In this document: positions 8,783 to 16,180 of the stretch, piece after piece | Layout of the letters: each line of letters starts with the position of its first letter | Numbering within the stretch: position 1 is the first letter of the stretch | Assembly: GCA_947468085.1 (NCBI GenBank) | Contig: CANIKY010000006.1 | Span: forward strand, 1 to 51,019 | Source of the DNA: Paracoccaceae bacterium | Lineage (GTDB): Bacteria; Pseudomonadota; Alphaproteobacteria; Rhodobacterales; Rhodobacteraceae | Reading direction: 5' to 3' | Length of the DNA: 51,019 nt | Notes under the pieces: generated by a model | Told to the model about the DNA's origin: nothing | Seen by the model: only the letters and a program-made list of their open reading frames with translations | Databases searched by the model: none | Position numbers and translations under genes: made by a program

Positions 8783-9778
8783 ATGCAAACCCTGACCCCT
8801 GACTCCACGGCCATCCCCCACCTGCCCCAAGTCACCCACGCCCGCAATCCAGGCATGGCGCTGGATTTGGACTGGGTGGCCTCGGTGCAAGCCAATACGT
8901 CGGCCATCGAACGGCGCTGTGCCACCTTGGGTGGGCGGCGATCGGTGAAGAAAGACTATCAGGCGGCATGGCTGCTCAAAGCGGTGTCGGTGATCGACCT
9001 GACGACCCTGTCGGGCGATGACACCCCCGGCCGCGTGGCGCGCCTGTGCGCCAAGGCCCGCCAACCCGTGCGGGCCGAGATGCTTCAGGCCCTCGGCCTG
9101 CCCGATCTGAAAGTGGGCGCGGTGTGCGTCTATCACGACATGGTCGAGGCGGCGGTGGCGGGGTTGGAAGGCTCGGGCATTCCAGTGGCGGCAGTGTCTA
9201 CCGGCTTTCCGGCCGGCCTGTCGCCCTTTCCCCTGCGGATCGCCGAGATTGGTGCTTCAGTCAAAGCGGGCGCTGCCGAAATCGACATCGTCATCTCGCG
9301 CCGCCATGTGCTGACGGGCAATTGGCAAGCGCTGTACGATGAAACCTGCCAGATGCGGGCGGCGTGCGGCGATGCCCATATGAAAACCATCCTCGCCACG
9401 GGCGAGTTGGGGACCCTGCGCAATGTGGCGCGCGCCTCGCTGGTGTGCATGATGGCGGGGGCGGATTTCATCAAAACCTCAACGGGCAAGGAAACCGTCA
9501 ACGCCACCTTACCCGTCACCCTGACCATGCTGCGCGCCATTCGCGATTATGACGCGCGCACGGGCTACAAGATTGGCTACAAACCGGCGGGCGGTATTTC
9601 CAAAGCCAAAGACGCGCTGGTGTATCTGGCGCTGATGAAGGACGAATTGGGCGTTCCATGGCTACAACCTGACCTGTTTCGCTTTGGTGCCTCCTCGCTT
9701 TTGGGCGATATAGAGCGTCAGTTGGAACATCACCTGACAGGCCGATACTCGGCCTCTTACCGCCATGCGATGGGCTGA
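8783..9778 (+). CDS. deoC: Deoxyribose-phosphate aldolase (long, DERA2/eukaryote-like form)
   Basis: A 331-residue class I aldolase that splits 2-deoxyribose-5-phosphate into glyceraldehyde-3-phosphate and acetaldehyde. The N-terminal extension and KKDYQAAWLLKAVSVIDLTTLSGDD resemble the longer animal-type DERA rather than the 250-residue enterobacterial one. The Schiff-base lysine is Lys231 in DFIKTSTGKE, and the second active-site lysine lies in GYKPAGGI. The next gene, across 160 bp with a large inverted repeat, is an aldehyde dehydrogenase that could oxidise the acetaldehyde. Confidence 0.92.
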   Translation: MQTLTPDSTAIPHLPQVTHARNPGMALDLDWVASVQANTSAIERRCATLGGRRSVKKDYQAAWLLKAVSVIDLTTLSGDDTPGRVARLCAKARQPVRAEMLQALGLPDLKVGAVCVYHDMVEAAVAGLEGSGIPVAAVSTGFPAGLSPFPLRIAEIGASVKAGAAEIDIVISRRHVLTGNWQALYDETCQMRAACGDAHMKTILATGELGTLRNVARASLVCMMAGADFIKTSTGKETVNATLPVTLTMLRAIRDYDARTGYKIGYKPAGGISKAKDALVYLALMKDELGVPWLQPDLFRFGASSLLGDIERQLEHHLTGRYSASYRHAMG

Positions 9779-9836
9779 TGATGTGCCTGACCCCACCGCC
9801 GCAGGGGCGCTGCCCCTCGGGCAAAGCCCTCACCCC

Positions 9837-9887
9837 GGGATATTTGGGCACATATGAAACCCCCTTTCATATGTGGAAAAATATCCC
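9837..9887. repeat. Inverted pair of the dispersed 23-bp motif in the deoC-ALDH gap
   Basis: The left arm at 9837-9859 and the right arm at 9865-9887 are inverted copies that differ at three central positions. They are separated by five C. RNA from this gap would fold into a 23-bp stem with a small internal loop, 51 bp before the aldehyde dehydrogenase start. It could set the ratio of the two gene products or protect an mRNA end. The left arm is identical (inverted) to the copy at 5457. Confidence 0.7.
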
Positions 9888-9938
9888 CGCCGGAGGCAAA
9901 CATCTGCCCCAAGCGCGCCTTTTGACATGGAGCCCTTC

Positions 9939-12281
9939 ATGACCGTCCGCGATATCTTCGATGCCATGTCTTACGGCCCTGCCCCCGAAAGCCATGCCGA
10001 GGTGATGGCGTGGCTGGCCAAACACAAGGGCCAGTTTGGCCATTGGATCGACGGAGCCTTTGGTGGGGCTGGCGAAACCTTTGCCACGCGCAACCCTGCC
10101 ACGGGCGATGTGCTGGCCCTTGTCACCCAAGGCAGTACGGGCGACGTGGACCTTGCGGTGGCGGCAGCCCGGCGGGCGCAGCCCAAGTGGGCCAAGCTTT
10201 CGGGTCATCAGCGCGCTAAGTATCTTTATGCGCTGGCACGATTGGTGCAAAAACACTCCCGCCTGTTGGCCGTGCTGGAAACCATGGACAACGGCAAACC
10301 CATCCGCGAGTCGCGCGATATAGACGTGCCTTTGGTCGCGCGGCACTTTTATTATCACGCAGGCTTGGCGCAGCTTTTGGCCTCTGAACAGCCCGGCATG
10401 CAGCCACTTGGGGTGTGCGGCGCGGTGATTCCGTGGAACTTTCCGCTTTTGATGCTGGCGTGGAAAGTGGCCCCTGCTTTGGCGGCGGGCAATACGGTGG
10501 TGCTGAAACCTGCCGAATACACCCCGCTGACCGCCCTGCTGTTTGCCGAAATCACCCGCGAGGCGGGCTTGCCCAAAGGTGTGTTGAACATCGTCACCGG
10601 CGACGGCGACACGGGTGCTGCCCTTGTGGCCCATCCTGACATCGCCAAGATCGCCTTCACCGGATCCACCAGCGTGGGCCGCAAAATCCGTGCGGCCACG
10701 GCGGGCACGGGCAAGGCGCTGACGTTGGAACTGGGCGGCAAAAGCCCCTATATCGTCTTTGACGACGCCGATCTGGACAGCGCCGTTGAAGGCTTGGTCG
10801 ATGCCATCTGGTTCAACCAAGGCCAAGTCTGCTGCGCGGGATCGCGCCTGTTGGTGCAAGAGGGCGTGGCCGACCGCTTTCATGCCAAGCTTAAACGCCG
10901 GATGGATGAGCTGCGGATGGGCGATCCGTTGGACAAGTGCATTGATGTGGGCGCCATTGTTGATCCGGTGCAGCTTGCCACGATCACAGCCTTGGTCGAT
11001 GCCTGTACCGACGGCCAAGTCTACCGTGCGGCCACCCCCGTGCCTGCGGGCTGCTACTATCCACCCACGCTGATCACTGGCCTTTCGGCGGCATCCCCGC
11101 TGATGCAGGAAGAGATTTTCGGGCCAGTCCTCGTCTCGATGACCTTTCGCACCCCGGCTGAGGCGGTGGAGCAGGCCAATAACACCCGCTACGGCCTTGC
11201 GGCGTCGATCTGGACGGAAAACGTCAATCTGGCGCTGGATATGGCCCCCAAGATCAAGGCGGGTGTCGTCTGGGTCAATGCCACCAACCTCTTTGACGCA
11301 GCCGCAGGCTTTGGCGGCGTGCGCGAAAGCGGCTTTGGCCGTGAAGGCGGTTGGGAGGGGCTTTTGGCCTATCTTAAACCGTCAGCCAAAACCAAGCCCT
11401 TGGCGCGGTTAGCACCCTTGGCCGAGCCTGACAGCCTTGTCATCGAAGGGCTTGACCGCACCGCCAAGCTGTTCATCGGCGGCAAGCAGGCGCGGCCCGA
11501 CGGCGGCTATTCGCGCGCCGTTGTCTCGGGGAAGGGCCAGCTGTTGGGGCAGATCGGCCTTGGCAACCGCAAAGACATCCGCAACGCGGTCGAGGCCGCA
11601 CAAGCCGCCAAGGGCTGGGGCCGCGCCGCAGGCCACGCGCGGGCGCAGATTTTGTTTTATATCGCTGAAAACCTGTCTGCCCGCGCCGACGAGTTCGCCA
11701 AGCGCTTGCAAGTTCTGACAGGCAAGAATGGCACGGACGAGGTAGAGGCGTCGATCCAGCGCTTGTTCACCTACGCCGCTTGGGCCGACAAATACGAAGG
11801 TGCCGTCAAACCCGTGCCGATGCGCGGCGTGGCTTTGGCCATGAACGAACCCGTGGGCGTGATCGGCATCATCTGCCCCGACGAGGCCCCGCTTTTGGGG
11901 ATGATATCGCTGCTGGCCCCCGCTGTGGCCATGGGCAACACCACAGTGCTGATCCCGTCAGAGGCTTTCCCCCTTGCGGCGACTGATTTCTATCAGGTGC
12001 TTGAAACCTCTGACCTGCCCGCTGGGGTGGTGAACATCGTCACGGGCAGCCATGCGGAATTGGCCAAGCCCTTGGCGGGGCATATGGATGTTGAGGCTGT
12101 TTGGTCCTTCTCGTCCACGCCCCTGTCAGCGTTGATCGAAACAGAGGCCGCCGCCAACCTAAAGCGCACTTGGGTCAACCACGCCCGCGCCCGCGATTGG
12201 CTGGGGGCCGAGGGCGAGGGGCGGGCGTTTTTGCGCCACGCGACGGCGGTGAAAACCGTCTGGGTGCCTTACGGCGAATAG
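9939..12281 (+). CDS. Two-domain aldehyde dehydrogenase, ALDH16 family
   Basis: A 780-residue protein. Residues 1 to about 490 form a complete ALDH: PWNFPLLM, the GSTSVGRKI nucleotide site, LELGGKSP with general base Glu264, and GQVCCAG with catalytic Cys298. Residues about 510-780 form a second ALDH-like domain (VGVIGIICPDEAPLL, NIVTGSHAELAKPLAG) without a catalytic cysteine loop. This catalytic-plus-pseudo layout is the ALDH16 family, known from a Loktanella enzyme. ATG 9939 has GGAG upstream and a family-like MTVRDIF start; ATG 9927 is the alternative. It lies after deoC on the same strand and is a likely acetaldehyde-oxidising partner. Confidence 0.88.
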   Translation: MTVRDIFDAMSYGPAPESHAEVMAWLAKHKGQFGHWIDGAFGGAGETFATRNPATGDVLALVTQGSTGDVDLAVAAARRAQPKWAKLSGHQRAKYLYALARLVQKHSRLLAVLETMDNGKPIRESRDIDVPLVARHFYYHAGLAQLLASEQPGMQPLGVCGAVIPWNFPLLMLAWKVAPALAAGNTVVLKPAEYTPLTALLFAEITREAGLPKGVLNIVTGDGDTGAALVAHPDIAKIAFTGSTSVGRKIRAATAGTGKALTLELGGKSPYIVFDDADLDSAVEGLVDAIWFNQGQVCCAGSRLLVQEGVADRFHAKLKRRMDELRMGDPLDKCIDVGAIVDPVQLATITALVDACTDGQVYRAATPVPAGCYYPPTLITGLSAASPLMQEEIFGPVLVSMTFRTPAEAVEQANNTRYGLAASIWTENVNLALDMAPKIKAGVVWVNATNLFDAAAGFGGVRESGFGREGGWEGLLAYLKPSAKTKPLARLAPLAEPDSLVIEGLDRTAKLFIGGKQARPDGGYSRAVVSGKGQLLGQIGLGNRKDIRNAVEAAQAAKGWGRAAGHARAQILFYIAENLSARADEFAKRLQVLTGKNGTDEVEASIQRLFTYAAWADKYEGAVKPVPMRGVALAMNEPVGVIGIICPDEAPLLGMISLLAPAVAMGNTTVLIPSEAFPLAATDFYQVLETSDLPAGVVNIVTGSHAELAKPLAGHMDVEAVWSFSSTPLSALIETEAAANLKRTWVNHARARDWLGAEGEGRAFLRHATAVKTVWVPYGE

Positions 12282-12422
12282 GCGATACAGGGCGCACTTG
12301 GCATAGGTTTTGGCAAACTTGCCACAGTCAGCGCCCTAAGTGCCGTGACGCGGGCAGAATCTCTTGACCCGTTTGCGTTCCTCGGAAAATGTGCACCGAA
12401 ATTTCCAGATAGGATCAAAACT

Positions 12423-13934
12423 ATGACGCTGCGCAGTCTTGCCGGAACCACGGCGCTTGTTCTTTCGCTGACATCCAGCAACCTTTTGGCCGCAGTAACC
12501 CCTGAAGATGTCTGGCAGGCATGGCAAAACGCCGGCCTTGGGGTGGGGTCGGCAATCACCTCTGACAGTGCTGTGCGCGATGGCTCCTCGCTGGTGGTTT
12601 CGAACGTTGCTTTGGGCGATGGCGCGGGGCTGGCTGTCACGCTTGAGTCGGTCACTTTCACCGACAATGGCGACGGCACTGTCAGCGTTACGCTGCCCGA
12701 CAGCTTTACCGTCACAATGACAGTCCCCGCCACGGCGGGGGATGCGACCTCTGCCCCTAGCGCGCTGTCGGCAGAGGTGACGATGCCCGGGGCCACGATT
12801 GCCGCCTCTGGCACGCCCGATGCCATCGTTTATGATACAGATGCGCCAGAGGTTGGTATAAAGTTTGACGGGTCTGACAGTGCCAATCCGGGTGCGACCG
12901 CAGCACTAGAGGCGAAGTTGTCCGGCGTTCAGATACATTCTGAATTGGCGGGGGGGCAGGCGGATAGCTATCAAGAAGACCTGTCTGTCAAATCTACCGT
13001 AATCACGGCCACAGGGTTCGATCCGGTCAGCGCCACCGATTATACGCTGGCCGCCAATCTGGCAGATTTTTACACCACGGCCAAAGTGTCCGTGCCCAAA
13101 GGCTCTGCGGCTGACAACTTCGGGGCGGCTTTGGCCAAAGGGCTGACACTGAGCAGCCAGTTTGGCATGGGGGCCAGCACCTTTGACCTGTCCAGCACCC
13201 AAAACGGCACCGCGACCAAGATCAGCGGCAGCCTGAAAGACGGCATGGTCGATGTGGGCGCAGATTCAGACAAGGTCAGCTATTACAACAATTTCAACGG
13301 GCTAGACGTCAAAATAACCTCTGCCGATCTGCCAGTTGCCAATGCTGCATTCGGCTTGGGGCAAGCCGAAATACATCTGGTTGTGCCCGTTCTAAAATCA
13401 GACGCCCCTGCAGACTTTACCTTTTTGTTCAACCTGACAGACCTGTCTTTTGCTGAAGACATCTGGGCTATGATCGACCCGGGCAAGGCGTTTAAACACG
13501 ATCCGGCCACAGTGGTGGTCGACACCTTTGGCCAAGTGACTTTGGCGCAAGACTTAAGCGCAGATGCTGCCGCCGTGACGGCGGCTGATCCCAACGCCGT
13601 GGGGCAGTTGAATGCACTAGAGGTGCCCAAGATCCACCTTAAAGCCGGTGGCGCCGAATTGACCGCGCAGGGCAGCTTTACTTTCGACAATTCCGACCTG
13701 ACCACCTTTGCAGGCATCCCCGCCCCCACGGGCAAGATCGACATCAAAGCCACCGGCGTGAACGCGCTGATTGACACCTTGGTCATCATGGGCCTTTTGC
13801 CGCAAGACCAAGCTGACCAAGGCCGCATGATGGTGGCGATGTTCGCCAATACCTCGGCCACCGCCGACGAGATCACCTCGACGTTGGAGTTCAAGGACAA
13901 GCATTTCTTCGCAAACGGCCAGCAACTGCAATAA
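12423..13934 (+). CDS. DUF2125-like exported protein
   Basis: A 503-residue protein with a signal peptide (MTLRSLAGTTALVLSLTSSNLLAA) followed by TPEDVWQAWQ, an opening I associate with the alphaproteobacterial DUF2125 family. The rest is rich in beta-strand-like, Thr/Ser/Asp-rich segments. No catalytic motif, lipobox or further membrane span was seen, so it is probably periplasmic. AGGATC lies before ATG 12423; a weak TTGACC/AAATGT promoter-like pair is at 12364-12392. Function unknown. Confidence 0.6.
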   Translation: MTLRSLAGTTALVLSLTSSNLLAAVTPEDVWQAWQNAGLGVGSAITSDSAVRDGSSLVVSNVALGDGAGLAVTLESVTFTDNGDGTVSVTLPDSFTVTMTVPATAGDATSAPSALSAEVTMPGATIAASGTPDAIVYDTDAPEVGIKFDGSDSANPGATAALEAKLSGVQIHSELAGGQADSYQEDLSVKSTVITATGFDPVSATDYTLAANLADFYTTAKVSVPKGSAADNFGAALAKGLTLSSQFGMGASTFDLSSTQNGTATKISGSLKDGMVDVGADSDKVSYYNNFNGLDVKITSADLPVANAAFGLGQAEIHLVVPVLKSDAPADFTFLFNLTDLSFAEDIWAMIDPGKAFKHDPATVVVDTFGQVTLAQDLSADAAAVTAADPNAVGQLNALEVPKIHLKAGGAELTAQGSFTFDNSDLTTFAGIPAPTGKIDIKATGVNALIDTLVIMGLLPQDQADQGRMMVAMFANTSATADEITSTLEFKDKHFFANGQQLQ

Positions 13935-13949
13935 GTTTACCAAATAAAG

Positions 13950-13982
13950 GGGCCGCGCCAGCCTAGGACGCGGCCCTTCCCT
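13950..13982 (+). terminator. Rho-independent terminator after the DUF2125 gene
   Basis: GGGCCGCG (13950-13957) and CGCGGCCC (13969-13976) form an 8-bp stem with an 11-nt loop, followed by TTCCCTT. It lies 15 bp after the stop codon and separates this gene from pmbA. Confidence 0.6.
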
Positions 13983-14029
13983 TGTCTGGCGGCACGCTTT
14001 CCCCCATATCTGCATCAAAGGGGACCATT

Positions 14030-15373
14030 ATGCCGCATGACCTGAACCAGTTGACCCAAGCCCTGCTCAAAGCTGCCAAAACCGCAGGGGCAGATGCCGC
14101 AGATGCCTTGGCGGTATCGGGCCAGTCCCTGTCGATCGACATCCGTCAAGGCCAGTTGGAACAGGCCGAACGCGCCGAAGGGGTTGAGGTGGGTCTGCGG
14201 GTGATGATCGGGCAGCGGCAGGCCTGCGTCTCGGCCTCTGACATTTCGCCCGCCACTTTGGCGCGGTTGGCCGAACGTGCCGTGGCCATGGCCCGCGAAG
14301 CCCCTTCGGATGAGACTGTGGGGTTGGCTGACCCTGACCAACTGGCGCAAAGCTGGGATGTCGCGGCGTTAGAGCTGTGCGATACCAGCCACGAACCCAC
14401 CGCAAAACTTCTGGAATCCAACGCCCGCAGGGCCGAGGCTGCGGCCCTTAGGGCAGGCGGGATCACCCAAGTCGAAGCCTCGTCGTCATGGTCGCGGCGC
14501 GGGATGCATCTGGCCACCAGCAACGGCTTTTCGGGGGGCTATGAACGCTCGTCCCATTCCGTTTCCGCCGTGGCCTTCACCGGATCAGGCACCCAGATGG
14601 AGCGCGATTGGGCCGCCGAGGGGCGCACCTTTGCCGCTGACATGCCGTCGCCCGAAAGCGTGGGCCAACGGGCGGCAGAGCGCACCTTGCTGCGGGCAGG
14701 GGCCGTCAAGCCGCCGACGGGGGCCTATCCGGTGGTTTATGACGAGCGTATCGCGTCCTCGCTGGTGGGGCATATTCTGATGGCGGTGAACGGGGCGTCC
14801 ATCGTGCGCGGCACCTCTTGGGCGCGAGAGAAGTTGGGCCAGCAAATCTTGCCCAAAGGCATGTCGCTGACCGAAAACCCCCATCGCCCGCGCATCTCAG
14901 GCTCGCGCCCGTTTGATGGCGAGGGGCTGCCGACCAAGCCGCGCGCCCTGATCGAGGACGGCGTTTTGATGGGCTGGACGCTGGATCTGGCCAGCGCGCG
15001 CAAGCTGGGGATGACGCCCACGGGCAATGCAGCGCGCGGCACAGGGTCGCCGCCCTCGCCGTCGACCACCAACATTGATCTCACGCAGGGCAACGTCACC
15101 CAGGCCGAGCTTTTGGCGCAGATGGGTACGGGGCTGCTGATCACCTCGATGATCGGATCGACGATCAACCCCACCACGGGTGATTATTCCCGTGGCGCTT
15201 CGGGCTTTTGGGTGGAAGGCGGGCAGATCGCCTATCCGGTCAACGAATGCACGGTGGCGGGCAATCTGCTGGATATGCTGATGCGCCTTACCCCCGCCAA
15301 TGACGCACAGGCGCATTACTCTACCCGCGTGCCCAGCCTGCTGGTGGAAGGGTTGATGCTTGCTGGCGGCTGA
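14030..15373 (+). CDS. pmbA: PmbA/TldE family metalloprotease subunit
   Basis: A 447-residue TldD/PmbA-family protein. The N-terminal half has the typical SLSIDIRQGQLEQAERAE and GLRVMIGQRQACVS segments. The C-terminal half has GTGSPPSPSTTNI and DYSRGASGFWVEGGQIAYPVNECTVAGNL, a hallmark of the family. TldD/TldE together form a zinc protease that matures small peptides such as microcin B17; the TldE subunit lacks the zinc HExxxH site, consistent with none seen here. No tldD is visible in the window. It overlaps the following phosphatase gene by 14 bp, so the two are likely co-translated. Confidence 0.88.
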   Translation: MPHDLNQLTQALLKAAKTAGADAADALAVSGQSLSIDIRQGQLEQAERAEGVEVGLRVMIGQRQACVSASDISPATLARLAERAVAMAREAPSDETVGLADPDQLAQSWDVAALELCDTSHEPTAKLLESNARRAEAAALRAGGITQVEASSSWSRRGMHLATSNGFSGGYERSSHSVSAVAFTGSGTQMERDWAAEGRTFAADMPSPESVGQRAAERTLLRAGAVKPPTGAYPVVYDERIASSLVGHILMAVNGASIVRGTSWAREKLGQQILPKGMSLTENPHRPRISGSRPFDGEGLPTKPRALIEDGVLMGWTLDLASARKLGMTPTGNAARGTGSPPSPSTTNIDLTQGNVTQAELLAQMGTGLLITSMIGSTINPTTGDYSRGASGFWVEGGQIAYPVNECTVAGNLLDMLMRLTPANDAQAHYSTRVPSLLVEGLMLAGG

Positions 15374-16133
15374 TCTTGCCCTGCTGATGGCTGCCGCCCA
15401 GATCGCGGGCAAGATCGCCCTGTCGCATTGGAAAGCCAGCCCGCAGGTTTGGGAAAAGCCCGATGGCCAAGGCCCCGTCTCTGCCGCCGATCTAGAGGTG
15501 AACGCCGCTCTGTCGCAGTTTCTGCGCGGCGCACGGCCCGATTACGGGTGGCTGTCGGAAGAGACGCCCGACACGGCAGAGCGTCTGTCGACACCCGCGC
15601 AGTTTATCCTTGACCCGATCGACGGCACCCGCAGCTTTCTGCAAGGCGACGCCGCCTTTTCGCATGCGCTGGCGGTGGTGCGAAACGGTCAGGTCACGGC
15701 GGGGGTGGTGTATCTGCCGGCGGTGGACAAGCTTTATGCTGCCTGCGTCGAAGGGCCAGCCACGCTGAATGGCACAGAAATCCGCACCGCCGATCCTGCG
15801 AGAGAGTCGCGCGTGCTGACGTCAAAATCCACACTTGCGCCCGAGCATTGGCCCGGCGGCGTGCCGACCCTGCACCGCCACTTTCGCGCCGGAATGGCGT
15901 GGCGGATGTGTCTGGTGGCGGAAGGGGCGTTTGATGCGATGCTAACGCTACGCCCGTCTTGGGAATGGGACATTGCGGCGGGGGCTTTGATTGCCACGCG
16001 CGCGGGGGCGCTTGTCAGCGACAGGCACGGGCAAGCCTTGCACTTTAACGCGCCCGATCCGCGCAGTGCGGGGGTGGTGGTGGCAAGCCCCGACCTGCAC
16101 AGCGATCTGGTGGCACGGCTGGCCCCAAAATGA
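15360..16133 (+). CDS. CysQ-like inositol monophosphatase-family phosphatase
   Basis: A 257-residue Mg-dependent phosphatase of the inositol monophosphatase/3'(2'),5'-bisphosphate nucleotidase family. Metal ligands are in SEET (Glu67/68), LDPIDGTRSF (Asp85, Asp88) and WEWDIAAG (Asp204). The length and DPIDGTRSFL form suggest CysQ, which removes the 3' phosphate from PAP or PAPS. Myo-inositol or histidinol phosphatase activity cannot be excluded. The start is a TTG at 15360, because the frame has a stop just upstream and GGAAGGG lies at a good distance; CTG or the ATG at 15387 are alternatives. Confidence 0.75.
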   Translation: MLAADLALLMAAAQIAGKIALSHWKASPQVWEKPDGQGPVSAADLEVNAALSQFLRGARPDYGWLSEETPDTAERLSTPAQFILDPIDGTRSFLQGDAAFSHALAVVRNGQVTAGVVYLPAVDKLYAACVEGPATLNGTEIRTADPARESRVLTSKSTLAPEHWPGGVPTLHRHFRAGMAWRMCLVAEGAFDAMLTLRPSWEWDIAAGALIATRAGALVSDRHGQALHFNAPDPRSAGVVVASPDLHSDLVARLAPK

Positions 16134-16134
16134 C

Positions 16135-16164
16135 AAAGGGCGCGGCATGACCCGCGCCCTTTTC
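16135..16164. terminator. Bidirectional terminator between phosphatase and helicase genes
   Basis: AAAGGGCGCGG and CCGCGCCCTTT form an 11-bp stem with a 6-nt loop. An A run on one side and T run on the other let it act on both strands, right between convergent stops. Confidence 0.7.
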
Positions 16165-16180
16165 TTATATGTGCAGTACT

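Noticed and set aside
9867-11018. 383-codon minus-strand frame inside the ALDH16 gene
   Set aside because: Antisense to conserved ALDH motifs, Gly/His/Arg-rich, no family match by eye.
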